64,000 bases of DNA from the NCBI GenBank assembly GCA_947497245.1, contig CANMFO010000003.1, positions 558,001 through 622,000 on the forward strand. The letters run 5' to 3'. This DNA comes from an uncultured Flavobacteriaceae bacterium (lineage in GTDB: Bacteria; Bacteroidota; Bacteroidia; Flavobacteriales; Flavobacteriaceae). How positions within the stretch are numbered: the stretch's first letter is position 1; each line of letters starts with the position of its first letter. Made by a program: the position numbers and the translations under genes. The notes below the pieces were generated by a model. That model worked only from the letters and a program-made list of their open reading frames with translations, searched no databases and had not been told where the DNA came from. Below are positions 37,344-45,996 of the stretch, one piece after another.

Positions 37344-38804
37344 ATGGAGGAAGAAAGAACAAATGCGGACAATCCGCTAAAAGTGAATCGCAGACATTTC
37401 TTTTCGCAATTGAGCGTGGGCATTGGATCTTTGGCGCTCGGCTCCCTGCTGATCCCTGATCTTTTCAAGGGCAGTGCGGAACAGCTGGCGGCCCAACCTT
37501 TGGGGATACCCCATTTTGCGCCCAAGGCCAAACGTATTATCTACTTGTTTCAGGCCGGGGCCCCTTCGCAGTTGGAGACATTCGACCACAAGCCGACCTT
37601 GCGCAAGCGCATGGGCGAGGATTTGCCCGAATCCATCAGAAATGGGCAACGGTTGACCGGAATGACCTCGGGACAGGAAAAGTTTCCCTTGATGCCCCCC
37701 GCCGTAAAATTCCAACAACACGGCAGCAATGGTACCTGGATCAGTGATTTCTTCCCCCATATTGCCAAAATCGCAGATGATATATGTGTGGTGCGAAGCA
37801 TGCACACCGAGGCCATCAACCACGACCCGGCCATCACTTTTTTTCAGACCGGCAGCCAGATTTCGGGCCGCCCGAGCATGGGGTCTTGGATGAGCTACGG
37901 ATTGGGAAGTGAAAACAAGAATTTACCTTCCTTTGTGGTATTGACCTCCAGGGGAAAGGGAAATAGTCAAGGTCTTTACTCCAAATTGTGGTCGAGCGGA
38001 TTTTTGGATTCCAAGCACCAAGGGGTATTGTTGAGGTCCGGAAAAGATCCGGTACTCTACCTGAACGATCCCGAGGGCATTTCCCGATCGGATAAAAGAC
38101 ATTTGCTGGATCAGGTATCCTCCCTGAACAAATTGCACCATGTAGAAACAGGGGACGACGAAATAGAATCGCGCATCGCCCAATACGAAATGGCATATAG
38201 GATGCAGATGTCCGTTCCCGATGTCATGGATATTTCCAAAGAACCCGAGTCCATCATTAAACTGTACGGGGAAGATTGCCAGGTGCCGGGCACCTATGCG
38301 GCCAATGCCCTTCAGGCACGTAGGTTGGCCGAAAATGGAGTACGGTTCATACAACTCTACCATCAGGGATGGGACCAACACGGCAATCTGCACAACGAGA
38401 TGGCCGGCCAGGCCAAAGATGTGGACCAGGCCTCCGCGGCCTTGGTGTTGGACTTAAAACAGCGGGGCATGCTCGAGGATACCCTGGTAGTCTGGGGCGG
38501 GGAATTTGGGCGTAGCAATTATTGCCAAGGCAAGTTCGATCCCGAGAACTATGGCAGGGACCACCACCCTAGGGCATTTAGCATTTGGATGGCGGGCGGC
38601 GGTATTAAGCCCGGCATCAATTATGGACAAACCGATGAGTTTGGGTACAACATTGTAGAAAATCCAGTGCATATCAACGATTTTCACGCCACCTTGATGC
38701 ATGCCATGGGACTCGACCATGAACAGTTGATCTATAAATACCAAGGCCGGCGCTTTAGGCTTACCGATGTGGCAGGCAATGTGGTAAAAGACCTTTTAGC
38801 ATAG
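37344..38804 (+). CDS. DUF1501 protein with Tat-type signal
   Basis: This 486-residue protein carries a twin-arginine signal (NRRHFFSQLSVGIGS, about residues 13-28), so it is probably exported folded. The rest is DUF1501, an alkaline-phosphatase/sulfatase-fold family: RIIYLFQAGAPSQLETFDHKP, TLVVWGGEFGRS and DHHPRAFS. The residues expected to bind metal in that superfamily are partly present (His and Asp in DHHP). It is located 5 bases after DUF1549/1553 and 3 bases before the next cytochrome gene; DUF1501 and DUF1549/1553 proteins almost always occur as a pair, which points to a shared complex. Confidence 0.93.
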   Translation: MEEERTNADNPLKVNRRHFFSQLSVGIGSLALGSLLIPDLFKGSAEQLAAQPLGIPHFAPKAKRIIYLFQAGAPSQLETFDHKPTLRKRMGEDLPESIRNGQRLTGMTSGQEKFPLMPPAVKFQQHGSNGTWISDFFPHIAKIADDICVVRSMHTEAINHDPAITFFQTGSQISGRPSMGSWMSYGLGSENKNLPSFVVLTSRGKGNSQGLYSKLWSSGFLDSKHQGVLLRSGKDPVLYLNDPEGISRSDKRHLLDQVSSLNKLHHVETGDDEIESRIAQYEMAYRMQMSVPDVMDISKEPESIIKLYGEDCQVPGTYAANALQARRLAENGVRFIQLYHQGWDQHGNLHNEMAGQAKDVDQASAALVLDLKQRGMLEDTLVVWGGEFGRSNYCQGKFDPENYGRDHHPRAFSIWMAGGGIKPGINYGQTDEFGYNIVENPVHINDFHATLMHAMGLDHEQLIYKYQGRRFRLTDVAGNVVKDLLA

Positions 38805-38807
38805 CCT

Positions 38808-40244
38808 ATGGTATCAAATTCTGCTAAAAGAGGGATCAACTATGTCGTTTTTGGACTGAACGTATTCCTGATCTTCTGTCTCCTTTTCGAATCGTACATG
38901 GTCCTTCCCAATGGGGTGGCCTGGTTGGGACGATGGCATCCCGTAATCCTGCATTTTCCCATCGTACTCTTATTGATTGCCATTTTTTTGGGGTTGACAG
39001 GGAAAAAAGTTCCCTGGAAGTTGCTTATGATCGCCGTTTTGTCGGCCTTGATAACCGCTATTTCGGGATTTTTTCTGGGCAGTGAATCTGGAATAAAGGG
39101 CGATTTGCTCTATTGGCACCAATGGATGGGGGCCGCAGTGGCACTGATCGCCTCCGTTTGGTACGGGCTGGCCGGTATGGGACACGGCGACGGGACGGTT
39201 TCGAAAGTACTTCAGGTCATTTTGATCGGTCTGGTGGGCTTTACGGGGCATTATGGTGGAATGGTGACCCATGGCGAAGATTTTCTGGCACTTCCAAAGA
39301 ATAGGAAGAAAAAGGAAATCCCTGAAAACCCACTAATTTACGAGGACGTAGTGGGAATGATCTTGGATGATAAATGCGTGAAATGCCATAACAGCAATAA
39401 ACAAAAGGGCGAATTGTTGATGACCGATCTGGCCGAGTTACGAAAGGGCGGGGAGAGCGGTTCCACTTTGATTCCAGGGGAACCGGAAAATAGCGAAATG
39501 ATCAAGCGCTTGCATCTTTTACCGGAAGACGAGGAACATATGCCACCAGAGGGGGAAAGGCCCCTCACGCCCAGCGAAATCCAAATATTGGAGCGGTGGA
39601 TTGCCCTTGGTGCCTCCGATTCCATACGGTTGGGCCATTTGGATCCCCTTGAACCTCTCGTTGGCCTGGTAAGGGATTTAATGGAGCCCGATCCCATGGA
39701 AAAATGGAAAGCGCTGCCCGCAGTGGCCGATACCACCATCAACAACCTGAGTTCGGATTATTTGACCGTCACCCGGATCGCAAGCCACTCCGACGCTTTG
39801 AGCGTTTCGGCCTATTTGCCACCGGAATACAGGGCAGATGACATTGTCGACCTGAAAAGGGTCGCCAACAATATTGTTGAGCTCGACTTGAGCGGACTTC
39901 CGCTTGGTGCGGAGGAAATGGCGTTGGTGGCGGTATGCACAAACCTCGAATGGCTGGAGTTGGATCGTACCCCGATCACCGATGCGGAAATGGCAAAGCT
40001 CCAGGGGTTGACCCGACTGGGCCTCCTAAAAATTTACGAGACCCATATAGGGGACGCGAGTATATCCGTCTTCCGGGGTATGAAAAACCTAAAAAGCCTG
40101 TATATTTGGGAAACTGGGGTATCCCCTTCAGCGTTGGAAGAATTGAAGAAGGAAAGACCTAACGTACATATCGATTATGGAATCGACGATGGGACCAAGG
40201 CCTTTTTTGTTACCAAGGACTCGATATCAAAAACCGAAAAGTAA
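38808..40244 (+). CDS. Membrane protein with cytochrome c-type domain and LRR-like C-terminus
   Basis: This 478-residue protein starts with several membrane helices (about residues 10-150, including a DUF2231-like block), then a cytochrome motif CVKCHNSNKQKGELLM (around residue 195), and a C-terminal set of LRR-like repeats (NIVELDLSGLPLGAEEM, LEWLELDRTPITDAEM, LKSLYIWETGVSP). This matches planctomycete-type cytochrome membrane proteins. It would anchor the DUF1549/DUF1501 pair to the membrane and link it to electron transfer; that is inference. Its stop codon overlaps the next start (TAATG at 40242-40246). Confidence 0.85.
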   Translation: MVSNSAKRGINYVVFGLNVFLIFCLLFESYMVLPNGVAWLGRWHPVILHFPIVLLLIAIFLGLTGKKVPWKLLMIAVLSALITAISGFFLGSESGIKGDLLYWHQWMGAAVALIASVWYGLAGMGHGDGTVSKVLQVILIGLVGFTGHYGGMVTHGEDFLALPKNRKKKEIPENPLIYEDVVGMILDDKCVKCHNSNKQKGELLMTDLAELRKGGESGSTLIPGEPENSEMIKRLHLLPEDEEHMPPEGERPLTPSEIQILERWIALGASDSIRLGHLDPLEPLVGLVRDLMEPDPMEKWKALPAVADTTINNLSSDYLTVTRIASHSDALSVSAYLPPEYRADDIVDLKRVANNIVELDLSGLPLGAEEMALVAVCTNLEWLELDRTPITDAEMAKLQGLTRLGLLKIYETHIGDASISVFRGMKNLKSLYIWETGVSPSALEELKKERPNVHIDYGIDDGTKAFFVTKDSISKTEK

Positions 40245-41020
40245 TGAAATTTGATCTAAGTGGGAAAACAGCAATAGTGACCGGGGGAGGAAGTGGTATC
40301 GGCCGTGCGATTTCCATGACATTGGCGGCTCAGGGAGCCACCGTCCATATTTTTGAATTGAACGGGGCGGCCGCAACGGATGTCGTACAAGAGATTACGG
40401 ACCAGGGGGGAAGTGCCGTGGGCCATGCTTGCAACGTGGCCGTTCAACAAGAGGTGAAGAATACGATAGGGACCATCGTGGCCTCAGGCCCGGTCGATAT
40501 CTTGGTCAACAATGCCGGTATCGCCCATATTGGCGATGTGGAACATACCTCCGAGGCCGACTTTGACCGGATCTATCAGGTGAATGTGAAGGGGGTCTAT
40601 AACTGTATCCATTGCACCCTTCCGCATATGAAGGAAAAGGGCGGGGTAATCTTGAACATGGCATCCGTGGCTGCCACGGTGGGCATTAATGACCGCTTTG
40701 CCTATTCAGCTTCGAAAGGGGCCGTGCTTACCATGACCTATTCACTGGCAAAGGATTATCTGGAATACAACATTCGTTGCAACAGTATTTCTCCGGGGCG
40801 CGTGCATACACCGTTCGTAGATGGGTATTTGAAGGCCAATTTTCCCGGGGAAGAGGAAAAAATGTTTAAAAAACTCTCAAAAACACAACCTATAGGGCGT
40901 ATGGCAAAACCTAGGGAAATCGCCGATCTGGCATTGTACCTATGCTCCGATGAGGCTTCTTTCGTGACCGGAACCGATTTTCCGATCGATGGCGGGTTCA
41001 TTCGACTGAACGGAAACTAG
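40244..41020 (+). CDS. SDR-family oxidoreductase (sugar-acid dehydrogenase type)
   Basis: This 258-residue short-chain dehydrogenase has the NAD motif TGGGSGIG (residues 12-19), NNAGIA, the catalytic YSASKG (Tyr and Lys) and a GTDFPIDGG end. Its start overlaps the cytochrome membrane gene stop, so it is translationally coupled. Together with the following FAH-family gene it resembles the last two steps of non-phosphorylative L-fucose or L-rhamnose catabolism (3-deoxy-2-keto-sugar-acid dehydrogenase, then diketo-acid hydrolase); KduD-type hexuronate dehydrogenase is the alternative given kduI nearby. Confidence 0.9.
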   Translation: MKFDLSGKTAIVTGGGSGIGRAISMTLAAQGATVHIFELNGAAATDVVQEITDQGGSAVGHACNVAVQQEVKNTIGTIVASGPVDILVNNAGIAHIGDVEHTSEADFDRIYQVNVKGVYNCIHCTLPHMKEKGGVILNMASVAATVGINDRFAYSASKGAVLTMTYSLAKDYLEYNIRCNSISPGRVHTPFVDGYLKANFPGEEEKMFKKLSKTQPIGRMAKPREIADLALYLCSDEASFVTGTDFPIDGGFIRLNGN

Positions 41021-41128
41021 GAAAATTTGGCAAACCGATCTCGTCTCCCAGGGTGTGGCGGGGCCCTGCCAGAAGTCCACAAACTAAAATGATATATTCC
41101 TTTATAACATAAAAAAAGACAAAACAGA

Positions 41129-41989
41129 ATGAAACTGATACGATTTGGAGCGGTAGGAAACGAAAAACCTGGAGTACAATTGGAAGATGGAACCTGGTTG
41201 GACGTCTCCGGCTTTGGACAGGATTACAACGAAGATTTTTTTGGAGGGGACGGCTTGGCCCGCTTGGAAACCTGGCTCGATGCAAACGCGGACGGCTGCC
41301 CAAAAGTGGAACGGACGACACGTTTGGGGCCTCCCCTTTGCCGACCTTCGAAAATAGTGTGCATTGGCCTCAACTATGCCAAACATGCGGAGGAATCCGG
41401 AATGGAAATCCCAAAAGAACCGGTGCTCTTCTTTAAGGCGACCTCTGCCTTGGTAGGGCCAAATGACGACCTGACGATTCCAAAGGGAAGCGAAAAGACC
41501 GATTGGGAGGTGGAACTGGCCGTGGTCATTGGTAAGAAGGCCTCTTACGTGGCCAAAGAAGATGCCATGGCACATATAGCGGGTTATGTACTACACAACG
41601 ACTATAGCGAAAGGGCGTTCCAGATCGAACACAGTGGCCAATGGGTAAAAGGGAAAAGCTGTGATACCTTTGCGCCGATCGGGCCTTTTATCGCCACCAC
41701 GCATGAGATTGGAGACCCCCATGATCTAAATCTTTGGCTCAAAGTGAATGGCGAACTGCTCCAGGACAGCAATACGTCCGACTTTGTCTTTGATATCCCC
41801 ACTTCGATCAGTTATATCAGCCAGTTTATGACCCTACTTCCCGGGGATATCATTTCCACGGGGACCCCATTTGGGGTAGGGCTTGGTTTTGACCCACCGC
41901 GCTATTTGAAACCCGGGGATGTCGTTGAGTTGGGAATCGATGGTTTGGGAAGTTCGCAGCAGCGCGCCCGGGCCTATGAAAAGATCTGA
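41129..41989 (+). CDS. Fumarylacetoacetate-hydrolase family protein
   Basis: This 286-residue protein has the FAH C-terminal fold: KIVCIGLNYAKHAEESG, EPVLFFKATSALVGPNDD, DWEVELAVVIGK with the metal-binding Glu pair, and STGTPFGVG near the end. Such enzymes hydrolyse or decarboxylate diketo acids, including 2,4-diketo-3-deoxy-sugar acids of the non-phosphorylative fucose and rhamnose routes. It follows the SDR by 108 bases. The pairing supports a sugar-acid role over tyrosine catabolism, for which no other gene is present here. Confidence 0.9.
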   Translation: MKLIRFGAVGNEKPGVQLEDGTWLDVSGFGQDYNEDFFGGDGLARLETWLDANADGCPKVERTTRLGPPLCRPSKIVCIGLNYAKHAEESGMEIPKEPVLFFKATSALVGPNDDLTIPKGSEKTDWEVELAVVIGKKASYVAKEDAMAHIAGYVLHNDYSERAFQIEHSGQWVKGKSCDTFAPIGPFIATTHEIGDPHDLNLWLKVNGELLQDSNTSDFVFDIPTSISYISQFMTLLPGDIISTGTPFGVGLGFDPPRYLKPGDVVELGIDGLGSSQQRARAYEKI

Positions 41990-42048
41990 GATCAAGGGAA
42001 ATTTTTCGAGATTATTTTTCGCAGTATCCGTACCATTTATTTGAAACC

Positions 42049-42897
42049 ATGCGTATGACCAATTCCTATCAAGTACGATATGCCGCCTCGCCCAGCGAGG
42101 TGAAAACCTATGATACCGACAGATTGCGCGAAGCGTTTTTGATTCAGAAGTTATTGGAACCCGCTGCGCTAAATTGGGTATATTCCCACTTTGACAGATA
42201 CATGGTCGGAGGTGCCGTTCCCGTTGAAAGCCCCTTGAAATTGGAGGCCATAGACCCCTTAAAGGCAGCGTACTTTCTAGAGCGAAGGGAACTGGGCGTG
42301 GTCAATGTCGGGGGCAAGGGCTCGGTTTCGGTCGATGGACAGGAGTTCCATTTGGCTTACAAGGAAGCCCTGTATGTGGGTAGGGGAAGCAAGGAAGTAC
42401 TGTTCCATAGTGGGCATACCGACAACCCGGCAAAGTTCTATTTGAACTCCACCCCGGCACACCATAGCTTTCCAGTGAAAAAAATAAGTTGGGAAGATGC
42501 TGAAATTATGGAAATGGGAGACTCGGCCACCGCGAATGCCCGAAGTATACGAAAACTGATTGTACATGGAACCGTGGACACCTGCCAGCTCCAAATGGGC
42601 ATGACCGAATTAAAGGCCGGTAGCGTATGGAATACGATGCCGGCACATGTGCACGACCGGAGAATGGAGGTTTACTTTTATTTTGAAGTACCGGAAGACC
42701 AGGCCGTATGTCATTTTATGGGGCAACCCGAGGAAACAAGGCATCTTTGGATGAAGAACAACGAAGCCGTGATTTCCCCTCCCTGGTCCATTCATGCAGG
42801 GTCCGGAACCAGCAACTATGGCTTTATTTGGGGAATGGCAGGTGAGAACCTGGACTATGGGGACATGGATTTTTGTAAGATCACTGAGCTGAAATAA
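42049..42897 (+). CDS. kduI: 5-dehydro-4-deoxy-D-glucuronate isomerase
   Basis: This 282-residue KduI has the conserved zinc site: HVHDRRMEVYFYF (two His and a Glu) and the later IHAGSGTSNYGFIWGMAGEN. KduI converts 5-keto-4-deoxyuronate, released by pectin or other uronate lyases, to 3-deoxy-D-glycero-2,5-hexodiulosonate. Length is the usual 280 residues. The gene follows the FAH gene by 59 bases and precedes DUF4861, a family often found in pectin and uronate utilisation loci. The expected next enzyme, KduD, could be the SDR upstream. Confidence 0.95.
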   Translation: MRMTNSYQVRYAASPSEVKTYDTDRLREAFLIQKLLEPAALNWVYSHFDRYMVGGAVPVESPLKLEAIDPLKAAYFLERRELGVVNVGGKGSVSVDGQEFHLAYKEALYVGRGSKEVLFHSGHTDNPAKFYLNSTPAHHSFPVKKISWEDAEIMEMGDSATANARSIRKLIVHGTVDTCQLQMGMTELKAGSVWNTMPAHVHDRRMEVYFYFEVPEDQAVCHFMGQPEETRHLWMKNNEAVISPPWSIHAGSGTSNYGFIWGMAGENLDYGDMDFCKITELK

Positions 42898-43004
42898 ACC
42901 GATGTTCTCCAAAAGCCCGATTTGACGCCAAAGAAAATGCCGTTGATCGGGAATGATTCTGGTAGGGCATCGGACAGGCGACAAAAACCACAAAATAGAG
43001 AGGC

Positions 43005-44174
43005 ATGACTTTCGTAAAAACAAGGATATATTTGTTCACTACACTCCTGTTATGCGCCTGTACCGAAGAAAGGACAAAGACCATAACGATAAACAATACG
43101 CTCGAGGTGGAACGTTCCTTCGAGACCGTAGAGCTTACATCTGCGCTTCTGCAGCTTGGGCATTTGGATAATGTAGGTATCCGAGATATGGAAAACGGAG
43201 AATGGCAGGTGACCCAGTTGATTGATGATAATGGGGACGGAACGAACGATCTGTTGCTGTTTCAGCCGAGGGTGCCCGCGGCATCCAAAAAAAAGTATGA
43301 GTTGGTCTTGGTAAGCGGGGAAGAACGACAGGAGGCCCCGGAATCCTGTTACTCCCGTTTTGTCCCGGAGCGTACCGACGATTACGCCTGGGAAAATGAC
43401 AAAGTTGCTTTTAGGGTATACGGCCCAGCCGCGCAGAAAATGGCCGAAGCGGGCCAGCTGGGGGGAACACTGTCGAGCGGGGTGGATGCCTGGCTTAAAA
43501 AGGTGGCCTATCCCATTATCGATAGATGGTACCAAAAAGAAACGGAAACCGACGGGACCTACCATGAGGATACCGGGGAAGGGCTCGATAACTTTCATGT
43601 CGGTGTGAGTCGCGGGGTAGGTGGAATAGCCTTAAAACAAGACAGTACCTATTACTTTTCCAAGAACTACACCCAGTGGAGAACCCTCAGTACGGGGCCT
43701 ATCCGAACGAGTTTTTATTTGGAGTACGCCCCATGGGGATCCGAAGAAAAACAGATTGGGGAATCGCGGGTCATAAGTCTCGATTTGGGAAGTAATTTCT
43801 CAAGGTTCGAACTCAACTTAAAGGGAGCGGAAGAAATAGCCGCAGGCCTTACCTTGCACGAAAAGGACGGGGAAATGTCGGTAAATAAGGATAAGGGTTG
43901 GTTGAGCTATTGGCAGCCCCATGGCGATTCTGAACTGGGAATGGCCATCATTGCGCCACCAAAGTCTTTCCTGGGTTATGAGCGCTTCGATTCGGAAGAA
44001 AAGGATAAGAGCAACGCCTACGCCCATTTGAAGCTAGCGGATGGAAGGGTGGTTTATTTTGCGGGCTTCGGATGGAAGGAAAGCGGACAGTTCAGGACCA
44101 AACAGGAGTGGGAGGACCATCTGGACCTATTTGCCGAAAAGATCGGACACCCCCTGGAAGTGACCCTTCAGTAG
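43005..44174 (+). CDS. DUF4861 lipoprotein
   Basis: This 389-residue lipoprotein (lipobox LLCAC, Cys16 or Cys18) is a DUF4861 protein: NTLEVERSFETVEL near the start, then ENDKVAFRVYGPAAQKM, DAWLKKVAYPIIDRWY and GVGGIAL. DUF4861 is common in Bacteroidota pectin- and uronate-degrading loci, and its fold resembles galactose-mutarotase-like enzymes. No activity can be stated. Its position after kduI supports a role in uronate or pectin use at the cell surface. Confidence 0.88.
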   Translation: MTFVKTRIYLFTTLLLCACTEERTKTITINNTLEVERSFETVELTSALLQLGHLDNVGIRDMENGEWQVTQLIDDNGDGTNDLLLFQPRVPAASKKKYELVLVSGEERQEAPESCYSRFVPERTDDYAWENDKVAFRVYGPAAQKMAEAGQLGGTLSSGVDAWLKKVAYPIIDRWYQKETETDGTYHEDTGEGLDNFHVGVSRGVGGIALKQDSTYYFSKNYTQWRTLSTGPIRTSFYLEYAPWGSEEKQIGESRVISLDLGSNFSRFELNLKGAEEIAAGLTLHEKDGEMSVNKDKGWLSYWQPHGDSELGMAIIAPPKSFLGYERFDSEEKDKSNAYAHLKLADGRVVYFAGFGWKESGQFRTKQEWEDHLDLFAEKIGHPLEVTLQ

Positions 44175-44263
44175 TGATTCTTTTGCGATGGGATTTCCAA
44201 GGGCACGCAAAATGTATTTTATATGGATATGCACAAGTTGTGGGTAATTTAAGGCCATTGGGA

Positions 44264-44851
44264 ATGAACAGATGGATCTTTGTTCTATTTTCCCCCTTTT
44301 TGTTCAGTTGCTCGATTGACAGAACGATTGTTGAAATATCTGAAGTTGAAAACAGTACCCTCATCAATTTCCAAAAATTACCGAGTAAGAATATTTTGAA
44401 AATTACGGATGGGAATGAGCCTGGGGAAAAACTCGTACTCTGTTTAACCTTTATCGATACCGAAAGTAAAAAGAACCTTTCCAATCAATTGGTGAAATTT
44501 TATCACACTTCTGCAAATGGAAATTACGAGCAAACCGACCCAAATGATGAATCCACAGCAAGATTGAGCGGACAGGTATGGACCAACGATATAGGGCAAA
44601 TCTATTTGGAAACCATCTTACCGGGAGATTATGGAAGTTCTGATGACAACCGCCACATCCACACAACGGTTTTCGGAGCAAGACCAGAAGCGTACGACAT
44701 CAATTTTAAACAATACACAGGTTATATGGGAAAGAATTTTATCAAAGGAAGTGACCAACATTTTTTAGCAAATTTAAAAAAGACAAAAGAGGGTGTATTG
44801 GTCAGCTTTTTGACCATTAAGGTTAAAAAGCCACACCTTTCGGAAAAATAA
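44264..44851 (+). CDS. Lipoprotein with intradiol-dioxygenase fold
   Basis: This 195-residue lipoprotein (lipobox FSC, Cys16) has an intradiol ring-cleavage dioxygenase-like domain. All four iron ligands of that family seem present: Tyr88 (NGNYEQTD), Tyr123 (PGDYGSSDD), His131 and His133 (RHIHTTVFG). The ATG at 44264 is chosen because the lipoprotein signal starts there; a longer upstream frame overlaps DUF4861. An extracellular or periplasmic dioxygenase of this type is unusual, and the substrate is unknown. Confidence 0.8.
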   Translation: MNRWIFVLFSPFLFSCSIDRTIVEISEVENSTLINFQKLPSKNILKITDGNEPGEKLVLCLTFIDTESKKNLSNQLVKFYHTSANGNYEQTDPNDESTARLSGQVWTNDIGQIYLETILPGDYGSSDDNRHIHTTVFGARPEAYDINFKQYTGYMGKNFIKGSDQHFLANLKKTKEGVLVSFLTIKVKKPHLSEK

Positions 44852-44873
44852 AAACATGATTTAAAAAAGCAGG

Positions 44874-45971
44874 ATGACAAAATTACTTTATCTTTTTTGT
44901 TTGATCATCATAGCGACGGGTTGCGAGACTCAGGACAGCACCATAATCCAAAACCTCAAGGGATTCGAAGTTTCGACCGATTCCATAAACGCTTTTCTAA
45001 GATCGAGAATGGACACCCTGAACATTCCCGGACTTTCAATTGCTGTCATAAATGAGGGCAAAGTGGTGTATCATCAAACCTTTGGCTATGCCGATCTCGG
45101 GAAAGAACTACCGGTCACCGAAAAAACGATTTTTGAAGGGGCGTCAATGTCCAAATCGGTATTTGCTTTCTTTGTGATGACCTATGTCGAAGAAGGCAAA
45201 TTGGATCTGGACAGGCCGTTGTACGAATATCTGCCCTATCAAGATATCGCATATGACGAAAGGTACAAGAAAATAACGGCCAGAATGGTGCTAAGCCATC
45301 GATCGGGCTTGCCCAACTGGAGGGAAAACGAAGAGGATGGAAAACTTAAGCTCAAGTTTGAACCGGGCACGGCCTATGAATATTCAGGAGAAGGATATCA
45401 GTACTTGGCCATGGTCCTGAAACATATTGAAGGTAGCGATTGGAAAGGTCTGGAGACCCGTTTTCAGGACAGGGTTGCCAAACCATTGGGAATGGAACAT
45501 ACCGTATTTATCCCGACTGCCTATACGAACAAAAACAAGGCAGAACCATACAACGGACAGGGCCAATGGATCGATTGGAAAAATGACTACTGGTATAAAA
45601 AGGACAAGGGGAAATTTGTGGCGCCGGCATCGATCCTTTCCGAACCCATCGACTTTTCGAAATGGATGATTGCGATAATGGGTAAGAAAGGGCTATCGGA
45701 AAAAAGTTACGTTGAACTGTTCAAGCATCATTCCAAAATGTCGACCTCCTCGACAGGAATAAGTGTATACTATACTTTGGGCTTTATAACAGCCGACAAG
45801 CACTATTCCAGCACCTACTTTCATGGCGGAAACAATGAAGGGTTTACGTGCTGGTATCTTATGGATGTGGATAAGAACTGGGGCTACGTACTTTTTACGA
45901 ACTCCGAATTCGGTGAAAAACTCGGAAACGAAGTATGGGACTATTTTGAAAGAGAATACCAAGCCCAATGA
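44874..45971 (+). CDS. Beta-lactamase-fold serine hydrolase lipoprotein (first copy)
   Basis: This 365-residue protein (lipobox ATGC, Cys17) has a class C beta-lactamase/serine-hydrolase fold with the catalytic SxxK motif SMSK (residues 91-94), a Tyr motif EYSGEGY and an HGG near the C-terminus (YFHGGNNEGF). Such proteins are esterases, D-peptidases or amidases. It is probably not a true beta-lactamase. It follows the dioxygenase-fold gene by 22 bases and precedes a second serine hydrolase by 25 bases. Confidence 0.9.
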   Translation: MTKLLYLFCLIIIATGCETQDSTIIQNLKGFEVSTDSINAFLRSRMDTLNIPGLSIAVINEGKVVYHQTFGYADLGKELPVTEKTIFEGASMSKSVFAFFVMTYVEEGKLDLDRPLYEYLPYQDIAYDERYKKITARMVLSHRSGLPNWRENEEDGKLKLKFEPGTAYEYSGEGYQYLAMVLKHIEGSDWKGLETRFQDRVAKPLGMEHTVFIPTAYTNKNKAEPYNGQGQWIDWKNDYWYKKDKGKFVAPASILSEPIDFSKWMIAIMGKKGLSEKSYVELFKHHSKMSTSSTGISVYYTLGFITADKHYSSTYFHGGNNEGFTCWYLMDVDKNWGYVLFTNSEFGEKLGNEVWDYFEREYQAQ

Positions 45972-45996
45972 ATCCTAACCATCGCTACCCTTTCGT

